In this document: positions 52,533 through 64,000 of the stretch, one piece after another
Numbering within the stretch: position 1 is the first letter of the stretch
Layout: the number at the start of each line of letters is the position of its first letter
NCBI GenBank assembly: GCA_001543385.1
Contig: LPNH01000002.1
Location: 1 to 64,000 of the forward strand
Reading direction: 5' to 3'
Length of the DNA: 64,000 bases
From: Candidatus Hemicellulosilyticus sp. P3
GTDB taxonomy: Bacteria > Bacteroidota > Bacteroidia > Bacteroidales > P3
The notes under the pieces: generated by a model
The model's database searches: none
Told to the model about the DNA's origin: nothing
What the model saw: only the letters and a program-made list of their open reading frames with translations
Program-made: the position numbers and the translations under genes

Positions 52533-55500
52533 CAGCGTGTTATCATTTATCAACCGGACGCTATGCATCATCCGACAAAGGCACTAATTCGCAGATTTAC
52601 ATTGCGATGTAACGCAGTACGGCTGGTATGGGCGATACTGCTGGCCGGCGGCGTGGTGTCCGGTCGGGCCCAAGGCCTGACGCTGGGCGATTATAGTTTT
52701 GCGACAGGGGTTGCGGCGACGCAATGGCTGGCGATGACGGCGCCGACGATCATTGTCGACACTTATGCGGATGACAACGCCTACGGCACTTTTCCCATCG
52801 GGTTCGAGTTTGCTTTTTGCGGAGGGGTTTATAGCCGCTTTTCGGTCAACAGCAACGGGATTTTCTCGCTGGGCGACACCCGCTGCGGGACACAGGCGGG
52901 CACCCCGCTGGGCAGCGGCAACGCGGCCGCCAACAGCCCGAAGATTGTCGGCATGGCACGGGACATGAGCACCGGCAGAAACGGATATATACGTTATCAG
53001 ACACTGGGGGCCGCACCCCACCGCATCCTGGTGTGCGAATACAAGCTGACTTACACCTACGGCAGCTATTATAATGCCGATGTCATGTGGCAGGTGCAAC
53101 TGTATGAGGATAACGGCCAGGTGGTGCTGGTTTACAATGCCGCGCCCGCCACCGTCCCTGCCGGATATCAGACGGGAATGGCTGCCGGCGCAGGCGATGT
53201 GCTGGCTGTCAACACGACTGCACACACCACCGCCCCCGGCCCCACAAGCACCACCTGTTCCGTGTGGCCGGGGGCCTGGCGCTATTATGTTTTCACCCCG
53301 GCCGAGATGGCCTGCGGATATATCGCCAGCCTGCACTGTTTGAGCACCGGCACCAACAGCGCGTTCATCTCCTGGAGCCTGCGCGACGCACCGGCGTCGG
53401 CACGGCTGGTGATAGAGTACGACGACGACCCGGGCTTTGCGTCGCCGGAGGCAGACACCATCGGCAACACCCCTCCTTTTGCGTTGACCGGGTTGGCGGC
53501 CGACACCCGCTATTATGTGCGCGCCACCGTGGTATGCGACGAAGGTTCAACGACACTCGGCAGCGGCACAACGCTGCAGACCAAGCCTTACGGATGTCTG
53601 CGGTTTTCGACAGATACAGAGACCACGGCCATCGGCGACGGGAATTCGACCAATAATTATCTGTGGGGTTACTCCTATTACAGGTATTCTCTTTCGCAAC
53701 AGATTTACAGGCAGGGTGAAATGGGCGGCGCCAAAATGATTCACGGCATGGCCATACGGGCCGGAATTGCACGGAATAGCCGCAATATAAGCATTTATCT
53801 CGCACATACGGACCAGGAATCTGTCGACAACTGGCTGACACCGGAGGATTTGACGCTGGTCTGGAGCGGCACGGCCCGGTATGCCGCTTCGGTGTGGAAC
53901 GACATCGTGTTTTCCACGCCTTTTTATTACAACGGCACGGACAACCTGCTGCTGGTTATTGTCGACAATACCGGGAGCTACAACAGCTCGCCTTACAACA
54001 GCACCTATGTGCACAGCAACACGGGATATTCGTCACGCTATGCTTATAATGACAACACCGCTTATGACCCGACGAGGCCGCCGTCAGGAGGGTCAAGCAT
54101 CAGTTATCGCAATAATGTGCGATGGTATCACAGGGCTTGCGAGGTGAACGACGAATGCGCAATGCCGGCCGTGGCGGTGGACCGGATCACCCCGTCCGGC
54201 GCCCGGATCGGATGGGCACCGGGCGACGGGGCCCACTATACCGTCTATCTGAGCGAAGAAGGCGCCAGCCCCGTATTCTACGCCAGCACAACGGAGGGGC
54301 AGCTGACGCTGACTGGGCTGGAATCCGACACCCGTTATCGCGTTTATGTGCTGCCTGACTGCGCAGCAGATGACACCAGCCGCGCCACGCGGGTGACGTT
54401 CCGCACGGACTGCGACATGACGGCAGGGACGTGTATCGTGTATGATGACCTGACTTCGTGCCGGACGGAATGTCGCTACGGCGCTTTCTCCAACCCGGAC
54501 GCAAATGTCGGCGTGATGGACTACGGCAGCGGCAACAGCGACTCACGGCACACGGTGCACCGCTCGCTGAACGAACGGGACCCGCGCACCGGCAACCAGT
54601 TGCGCACTGTGCCCGAGGGCTATGCCTCATCGGTACGGCTGGGGAACTGGAGCACGGGAGCGCAGGCCGAAAGCATCCGCTACCGATATACCGTCGACAC
54701 GGCGGTCTCGGACCTGCTTATTTTGAAATACGCCGCTGTGCTGGAGGACCCCAACCATTCGCCCAACGAACAGCCGCGATTCACCTTCCGCATCACCGAC
54801 GAGCAGGGCGACGAGCTCAACGCCGCCTGCTATTCGGCGGACTTTATCGCCAACAGCAGCCTGGGATGGAACTCTTATTCTTCGGTGCTGTGGAAGGACT
54901 GGACCACGGTGGGGGTCGCGCTGACGCCGTTTCACGGGCAGACTATCTATATCAAGCTCACCACTTATGATTGCAGCCTGTCGGCACATTACGGATATGC
55001 CTATTTTGTGATTGACTGCGGCACAAAGCAACTTTTGTCGAGCGACTGCGGCGACGTGGTGGAGAACACTTATACGGCGCCGTCGGGCTTCAACTACCGC
55101 TGGTATAGCGCCGCGGCACCGGATGTGACACTCTCCGCCGAACAAAGTTTTCATATCACGCAAGAGGGGACCTATCACTGCGACCTGACATTTATCGGAG
55201 CCGGCAACACGGCGTGCTCGTCGACGTTGACCGCCATTGCGGGCAGCCGCTATCCGACCAGCAGGTTCGGCTATGAGATGACGGACACACTGGAGTGCGG
55301 TGTGCGGGTGAACTTCAATAACAACAGTGTTATCAGCGCTGACGCGGCGCACACCCAGCTCACAAACCTGCCTTGCGAGACGTACCTATGGCTGTTTGAC
55401 GACGGGACCACCTCGTCGGAGACGCACCCTTCACATTTTTTTTCAGAAGGGACTCATGAGGTGAGATTGGTGGCCATGCTGAGCGGCGGCAGCTGTGCTG

Positions 55501-56248
55501 ACACCAGCTCGGCCACACTCTATATCGGCGATATCTGCCGGCATCCCGGCGACACGGTTGAGAAAACGGTGTGCCAAGACCAGATTCCCTATCTGTGGAA
55601 CGGAGTGCTGTTTGAGTCAGCGGGCACCCAATATGACACTTTGAACACCGGCAGCGGCGTGGACAGCATTGTGACGATGACGCTGCATGTCAGCCCCGTC
55701 TATGCCGAGTCGGTGAGCGCCGATATCTGCCCGGGAGAAAGCTATACGTTTGAAGGAACGGAATATGGCGCAACGGGCGTGTATACCCACCGGATGCAGA
55801 CAGCGGCCGGATGCGACTCGTTGCGGACACTGACGCTGACGGTGTCGCCGGTGTTGAACGAAACGACCCGGGACACAGTATGCGACCGGTACAGCTGGCA
55901 CGGACAGGAATATGGCCAAAGCGGGACCTATACGTATGTCCACACCTCCGGCTCGGGATGTACGGGGGCCGACACGCTTTATCTTACGGTGCGTTTCAGC
56001 AACAGCGGCGTGGATGAACAGGATGTGTGCGACAGTCTGACGTGGCACGGCACCACCTATACGGCGTCGACCGACACGCCTGTGCACCGCGATGTCAACG
56101 CCGCGGGGTGCGACAGCACGACGACGCTGCACCTGACTGTGCGACACAGCTCGCAAGCCACGGAGAACCTGGCCGCCTGCGACAGTCTGACGTGGCACGG
56201 CACCACCTATACGGCGTCGACCGACACGCCCGTGCACCGCGATGTCAA

Positions 56249-59819
<3,571 letters not shown>

Positions 59820-59861
59820 AGGCGACAGCGGACTATTCCCGAATGTTTAAAATGCAAAACT

Positions 59862-60611
59862 ATGGATAAACGCAATCTTTTGCTTATCAGCAACAGCACG
59901 ATGCGCGGCGAAGCCTATCTCGGATGGTGCAAGGATATGATTGCCGACTTCTGCCGCCGGCATCATGTCAGAAAGGTGCTCTTTGTGCCCTATGCCGGCG
60001 TGTCGCTGGCCGAAGGCGGCCTGGCCAAAAGTTATGCCGCCTACGAGGCCAAAGTGGCGAAAGTCTATGCCGAGTTCGGCGTCAAACTCACCAGCGTACA
60101 TCGCAAGGCGCTGCCCGTCAATGCAGTTTACGACACTGACTGTGTGGCCGTGGGCGGCGGCAACACGTTCCACCTTGTCCGCGAGCTGCAGCGCACGGGA
60201 CTGATGCAGGCCATCCGCCAGCGTGCCTTCGACGGCATGCCTTACATGGGCTGGAGCGCCGGCAGCAATGTGGCGGGACCGACCCTCTGCACCACCAACG
60301 ACATGCCTATCGTCATGCCGGCATCGTTCGACTGCATGGGGCTGGTGCCGTTCCAGATCAATCCGCACTATACCGACTTTTTCGACCCCAAGCACGGCGG
60401 CGAGACCCGCGACGACCGGCTGAAGGAGTATATCATGGTGAACCCCAAAGCCACCGTGGCCGCTATCCGCGAAGCCACAGCACTGCTGCTTGAGGACGGC
60501 AGACTCTCGCTGGTCGGGAAGCCGAATAAGATGAAGGTCTTCAAAACCAAGATGGAGAACACCAAGGAGTACGGCCTCAAAGACAACCTTGACTTTTTGC
60601 TGAAAGCATAG
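59862..60611 (+). CDS. pepE: Dipeptidase E (peptidase S51)
   Basis: 249 residues. The S51 family motifs are RNLLLISNSTMRGEAYLGW, VLFVPYAGVSLAEGG, VAVGGGNTFHLVRELQRTG, and MGWSAGSNVAGPTLCTTNDM with the catalytic Ser; FQINPHYTDFFDPKHGGETR carries the conserved His region. It cleaves dipeptides with N-terminal aspartate. Cytosolic, no signal peptide. It follows gyrB by 42 bases and is closed by a terminator. Confidence 0.93.
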   Translation: MDKRNLLLISNSTMRGEAYLGWCKDMIADFCRRHHVRKVLFVPYAGVSLAEGGLAKSYAAYEAKVAKVYAEFGVKLTSVHRKALPVNAVYDTDCVAVGGGNTFHLVRELQRTGLMQAIRQRAFDGMPYMGWSAGSNVAGPTLCTTNDMPIVMPASFDCMGLVPFQINPHYTDFFDPKHGGETRDDRLKEYIMVNPKATVAAIREATALLLEDGRLSLVGKPNKMKVFKTKMENTKEYGLKDNLDFLLKA

Positions 60612-60684
60612 GACCGCCACCCGCCACTCCCGCGAAAAGCAAAATCTGACTGATAGATTCGATAGCGCGGCGATAGCACAGAAA

Positions 60685-60720
60685 AACTGGTGCCATAATG
60701 ATGTGGTGCCAGTTTTTTTT
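60685..60720 (+). terminator. Terminator after pepE
   Basis: AACTGGTGCCA / TGGTGCCAGTT pair (two G-T wobbles) around an eight-base loop, followed by eight T. Confidence 0.85.
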
Positions 60721-60930
60721 CACGCATTTGCATTTTGTCACATTGCCCCCCCGTTTCTTCACCGAATGGTGGGATCAAAGGCTATTCTGACATAAATTCT
60801 GACGACCGGAGGGGGTTTGACTGTTCCGGATTCACTTGTTGAATCCGCGGTCTACTTTTCGCATACGACAAATGTTGCCGATTGGATGAAAGTTCGTACC
60901 TTTGCATAATACTATATAGAAAGGACGATT
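60721..60930. other. Intergenic region with the nfo promoter
   Basis: Together with the terminator this makes 319 bases without a gene between pepE and nfo. A TACCTTTGC -7 element lies at 60897-60905; nothing else is seen. ORF 60832-61272 on the minus strand is a shadow. Confidence 0.6.
60897..60905 (+). promoter_or_regulatory. Bacteroidota -7 element TACCTTTGC for nfo
   Basis: Exact TAnnTTTGC, 25 bases upstream of the start codon. Confidence 0.75.
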
Positions 60931-61770
60931 ATGGCAAAATATATCGGAGCGCATGTGAGTGCAGGCGGCGGGGTGTGTAACGCCATCCTCAACGCGGAGG
61001 CCATCGGAGCCAACGCCTTTGCTCTGTTCACCCGCAACCAACGCAGCTGGGTGAGCAAACCCCTCGCACAAGAGGAAATTCATGCCTTCCGAAGCCTGCT
61101 CGTCGAACGGGGTTTCGACCCTGGATATGTGCTGCCGCACGACAGCTACCTCATCAACCTGGGTTCGCCCGACGAGGAAACACTGGCCAAGAGCCGTGCT
61201 GCCTTCCTCGACGAGATGCAACGGGCGCAACAACTGGGACTGCAACTGATGAACTTTCACCCTGGCAGCCACCTCAACAAAATCAGCGAGGAGGCCTGCT
61301 TAGACCAGATTGCACGCGAGGTGAACAGGGCTTTGGCGCAGACGGAGGGGGTGACGGCTGTCATCGAGAACACCGCCGGACAAGGCACCAACCTCGGATG
61401 GAAGTTCGAACATATACGCCGCATCATCGACGGCATCGACGACAAGAGCCGCGTGGGGGTCTGTGTCGACACCTGCCACACGCTGGCAGCCGGCTATGAC
61501 CTCTCGACGGAGAGCGGCTATAATGAGTGCTTCGAGGCGTTTGAGAGCATCATCGGTCTCCAGTACCTGCGTGCCATACACCTTAACGACAGCAAGAAAG
61601 GCAACGGGAGCCATGTGGACCGTCACGAAGTGCTCGGGGAAGGGTTCCTAGGCAAGGACTTCTTTTCTCGATTCATGCACGACCCGCGTTTCGACGACAT
61701 GCCCATCATCCTCGAGACTCCCGACCCCACCCGCTGGGCCGAAGAGATACAATGGCTGCGGGGATTGTAG
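60931..61770 (+). CDS. nfo: Endonuclease IV (apurinic/apyrimidinic endonuclease)
   Basis: 279 residues, the usual family length. Metal-binding TIM-barrel motifs: YIGAHVSAGGGVCNAI, NAFALFTRNQRSW, MNFHPGSHLNK, VIENTAGQGTNLGWKFEH, GVCVDTCHTLAAGYDL, HLNDSKKGNGSHVDRHE and IILETPDP. It cuts DNA 5' to abasic sites and removes blocked 3' ends in base excision repair, using three zinc ions. Own promoter. Confidence 0.96.
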   Translation: MAKYIGAHVSAGGGVCNAILNAEAIGANAFALFTRNQRSWVSKPLAQEEIHAFRSLLVERGFDPGYVLPHDSYLINLGSPDEETLAKSRAAFLDEMQRAQQLGLQLMNFHPGSHLNKISEEACLDQIAREVNRALAQTEGVTAVIENTAGQGTNLGWKFEHIRRIIDGIDDKSRVGVCVDTCHTLAAGYDLSTESGYNECFEAFESIIGLQYLRAIHLNDSKKGNGSHVDRHEVLGEGFLGKDFFSRFMHDPRFDDMPIILETPDPTRWAEEIQWLRGL

Positions 61771-61873
61771 GGGTGGTTGCGACACTGTCACAACACACGA
61801 AACACCAATCATACACACAACATCAATCATACACCCACAACACAAACAACGGACCGAACAGGACGGCAAAAAC

Positions 61874-63052
61874 ATGGACAGGAAATCCTTTGAACAGGGT
61901 AAGGCTTACGCCGGGGAGCGGCAGACGTCGACGAAACGGTGCTGCCCGAGCCACGACTACACGGATCGGCGTATGTACATGGTGACGCTTGTGACGGAAG
62001 GTCGCCGGAAGATGTTCGGGGAGGTGCAAGGTCGCAGCGACGCTGCCAAAGGCAGTGCCGAGACGCCACGGATGGTGCTGTCGGAGGTGGGTGAGGCAGT
62101 GCAACGCTGCTGGCAAGAGATTCCGCAGTATTACCCCGAGGTCAGCCTGCTGGCGCTGCAGATGATGCCGGACCATCTGCATGGCATCCTCTTCGTGAGA
62201 CAAAAAATGAAGAATCACCTGGGGGTTGTGCTTAAAGGGTTCAAGACTGGTTGCAATAAGGAGTACCGACGGATAACGGGGGATGTTGCAACAGTGTTGC
62301 AACATCCTCAACAGGAGTTCGAACAACAGAATAACATACAACAAGAACCGACGCAACAAAAAAATATACAACAAGAACGCGCGGAACAAAAAAAAACGCA
62401 ACAAAAGAAAGAGACGGAACTTGTACGACAGGAAAACGCTCAGCATTCACAACAACAGCAAGGGTGCCAAAGACATACGGGACATGAGAAGGGACTGTTT
62501 TTTGAACAGGGTTACAATGACTGCATTCTTTTGCAGAACGGACAGCTGCAGCGTTGGTTGGACTATATGGAAGACAACCCGCGCCGGTTGCTGGCCAAAC
62601 GGGAGCATCCCGACCTCTTCTGTGTGAACTTCGGCTTACAATACGGTGGACAGACTTACGCCGCCATCGGCAACCGTTTCCTGCTGCAACATCCTTATAA
62701 GTTACAGGTGCAGTGTTCCCGGAAGTTGACTGCCAATGAGATTCAAGAGACCGTGGAACGTTATGTCGGCGAGGCCCGTCAAGGTGCTGTCTTGGTGTCG
62801 CCGGCGCTGAGTCCTGGAGAGAAAGCGGTGATGCGTGCCGCCTTTGACGCACAGTTGTCCACTATCTACCTGTCGCCCACCGGTTTTTCGCCATTCACCA
62901 AGCCTGGCGGGGCATTCACCGAGGCCTGTGCCAGAGGACATTTTCTTATCCTCGCCCCTTGGAGCGAACGCACGGACACGCAGCCTATCAAACGCGGAGA
63001 ATGTCTGATGCTCAACGATATGGCAAGGGAGATCGCGGGGTTTGATTTTTAA
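61874..63052 (+). CDS. Y1-transposase-like (REP-associated) protein with DprA-like C-terminal domain
   Basis: 392 residues. Residues ~35-135 look like a Y1/HUH transposase domain: MYMVTLVTEGRRKMFGEV, VSLLALQMMPDHLHGILFV with the H-x-H pair, and LGVVLKGFKTGCNKEYRR with a candidate catalytic Tyr. A Gln/Glu/Lys-rich insert (~145-200) follows, then LFFEQGYNDCILLQNGQLQRW with DNPRRLLAKRE. The C-terminal ~110 residues (QGAVLVSPALSPGEKAVMRA, GGAFTEACARGHFLILAPW) resemble a Rossmann-like DprA/SLOG fold. Related single-copy Bacteroidota genes occur; mobility is unproven. No flanking inverted repeats were seen. Confidence 0.72.
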   Translation: MDRKSFEQGKAYAGERQTSTKRCCPSHDYTDRRMYMVTLVTEGRRKMFGEVQGRSDAAKGSAETPRMVLSEVGEAVQRCWQEIPQYYPEVSLLALQMMPDHLHGILFVRQKMKNHLGVVLKGFKTGCNKEYRRITGDVATVLQHPQQEFEQQNNIQQEPTQQKNIQQERAEQKKTQQKKETELVRQENAQHSQQQQGCQRHTGHEKGLFFEQGYNDCILLQNGQLQRWLDYMEDNPRRLLAKREHPDLFCVNFGLQYGGQTYAAIGNRFLLQHPYKLQVQCSRKLTANEIQETVERYVGEARQGAVLVSPALSPGEKAVMRAAFDAQLSTIYLSPTGFSPFTKPGGAFTEACARGHFLILAPWSERTDTQPIKRGECLMLNDMAREIAGFDF

Positions 63053-63106
63053 TAATAAACTGATTATAGAATACTCAAACGTAAAATTAACACTTAGAAA
63101 CCTAAA

Positions 63107-63518
63107 AACGGCAACCGGTCTATCGCCGGCCTTCGGGCGGGAGGAAAGTCCGGGCAACACGAGCCACCATACTTCCTAACAGGAAGGGGCAAAGGAGGAA
63201 AGAGCCTATGCTACAGCAAGTGCCACAGAAAACATACCGCCACGGCTTTCGGGCCGCGGTAAGGGTGAAAACGCGAGGTAAGAGCTCACGACGGTCTGCA
63301 GTGATGCAGGCCGGTGGTAAACCTTATGGGTTGAAAGACCAAATATACCGACAGTCAAGGGCCGGCTCGCCCGAAATTAAAGCAGGTCGTCAGCCTCAGC
63401 CGACACCTGCCTCTGTCGGAGGGTGGGTTGATAGAGGCCGTCGGTGACGGCGGCAGTAGATAAATGATAGAGCGGCCGTAATTACGGCTGAACAGAACCC
63501 GGCTTATAGGTTGCCGTT
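63107..63518 (+). ncRNA. rnpB: RNase P RNA, class A
   Basis: 412 bases closed by the P1 helix AACGGCAACC / GGTTGCCGTT. The universally conserved core is visible: GAGGAAAGTCCGGGC near the 5' end, GGGTGAAAACGCGAGGTAAGAG, and ACAGAACCCGGCTTATAGG near the 3' end. The RNA cleaves 5' leaders from pre-tRNAs. A run of T follows P1 and probably terminates transcription. The plus-strand track ORF 63208-63447 is not a gene. Confidence 0.97.
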
Positions 63519-63547
63519 TTTTTGAAGAATATTTATATCAACAGAAT

Positions 63548-64000
63548 ATGGCGCAAAAAAGAGATGTCGACGACAGGGTGTGCCCGCGGCGGAGAACCGC
63601 ATGGCTGATGCTGGCACTGGCGGCGGCGACAGCGGGGTGCAACAGCACTGCACTGATGCAACGCATGGTGACGCAAAAGGCGATGGAGTACGAGAAGCAC
63701 CCCACCGAATATAACCTCACCGACTTGGCCCACTGCTATGGGGAGCTACTGGAAGCGCAACGGGGCGACACGGTGCGGCCCGGCTGGTTTGCCGACTACG
63801 GTGTGGCCCTGGCGATGTTGGGCAAGCACAGCGAGGCAAACCGAATGCTGAACAACGAGGTGATGCTCTACCCCAATGCGCAACGCTATGTCCGCCAACT
63901 GAAGCTGCAACTGGTGCCGGAGTATCTGTCGGACACAGTGAGCGACACGTCGACGATCTATATCATTGACTTGCAAAAGACCGAAAGGGAATCGACACCT
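63548..64000 (+). CDS. Lipoprotein, probable DUF4810 family, 3' end outside window
   Basis: ATG 63548, open to the window end (151 codons seen), so absent from the ORF track. A lipoprotein signal reads TAWLMLALAAATAGCNST. The following region (MVTQKAMEYEKHPTEYNLTD, RPGWFADYGVALAMLGKHSE, ANRMLNNEVMLYPNAQRYV) resembles DUF4810, in which P-G-x-x-A-x-Y-G and E-x-x-L-Y-P are conserved. DUF4810 proteins are usually encoded beside CsgG-type outer-membrane lipoproteins; those genes would lie just outside the window. The family call is tentative. Confidence 0.6.
   Translation, partial: MAQKRDVDDRVCPRRRTAWLMLALAAATAGCNSTALMQRMVTQKAMEYEKHPTEYNLTDLAHCYGELLEAQRGDTVRPGWFADYGVALAMLGKHSEANRMLNNEVMLYPNAQRYVRQLKLQLVPEYLSDTVSDTSTIYIIDLQKTERESTP

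Noticed and set aside
63208-63447. 79-residue plus-strand ORF
   Set aside because: Lies inside the RNase P RNA.

Overview
The window is a stretch of a Bacteroidales (Bacteroidota) chromosome with fairly high GC. The evidence is family-level: type IX secretion (T9SS) cargo with type A and type B C-terminal sorting domains, GldB-like and DUF4835 (PorD-type) proteins, a PPi-type phosphofructokinase, a Lys-type SerA, DUF349, DUF4369, DUF6266 and DUF58 proteins, and many promoters with the Bacteroidota -7 element TAnnTTTG(C). The genus cannot be fixed from the sequence.

Layout. (1) About 1-20 kb is an accessory surface-protein island. It holds three T9SS type A cargo genes (the first cut by the window edge), two paralogous fimbrillin-like lipoproteins with GLUG-type repeats, three short companion proteins, an ECF sigma factor, a DUF6266 gene and one unknown gene. 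A 79-bp dispersed repeat is sprinkled through this island at seven sites and I did not see it elsewhere. (2) About 20-30 kb carries cell-envelope and housekeeping genes: DUF349 protein, GldB, NlpC/P60 lipoprotein; on the minus strand a lytic transglycosylase, DivIC-like protein and lipid kinase; then thioredoxin, DUF58, butyrate kinase and an FKBP isomerase. (3) About 30-32.2 kb holds chorismate synthase and a four-helix-bundle gene, each followed by an inverted pair of 9-bp repeat arrays. (4) About 32-36 kb has a DUF4369 lipoprotein, LpxH, a degenerate EnvC-like M23 protein and phosphofructokinase. (5) About 37-44 kb begins with dnaA and runs as a tightly packed plus-strand series (flavin reductase, 2-hydroxyacid dehydrogenase, RdgB, bifunctional nuclease, purine nucleoside phosphorylase, SBF transporter, HAD phosphatase, small protein) with several ATGA overlaps. 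(6) About 44-49 kb has serC, serA, an ATP-grasp-like/FolK fusion, mntP and a DUF456 protein. (7) About 49-58 kb has a sialidase-like propeller, an aminotransferase, the DUF4835 protein and a very large type B T9SS cargo gene interrupted by a frameshift. (8) About 58-64 kb has gyrB, pepE, nfo, a Y1-transposase-like fusion gene, the RNase P RNA and the start of a lipoprotein gene.

How the genes fit together: at least four T9SS substrates plus two accessory factors (GldB, DUF4835) point to an active T9SS whose core lies outside the window. The sigma factor, short protein and GLUG lipoprotein on the minus strand look like one surface-expression unit, with a second, sigma-less version on the plus strand. 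The most unusual signals are the 79-bp repeat family (three tandem copies are translated as an N-terminal extension of a secreted protein), the hairpin plus 26-codon ORF between serC and serA, the 9-bp arrays around the four-helix-bundle gene, and the 61-bp deletion inside a 150-bp coding repeat.
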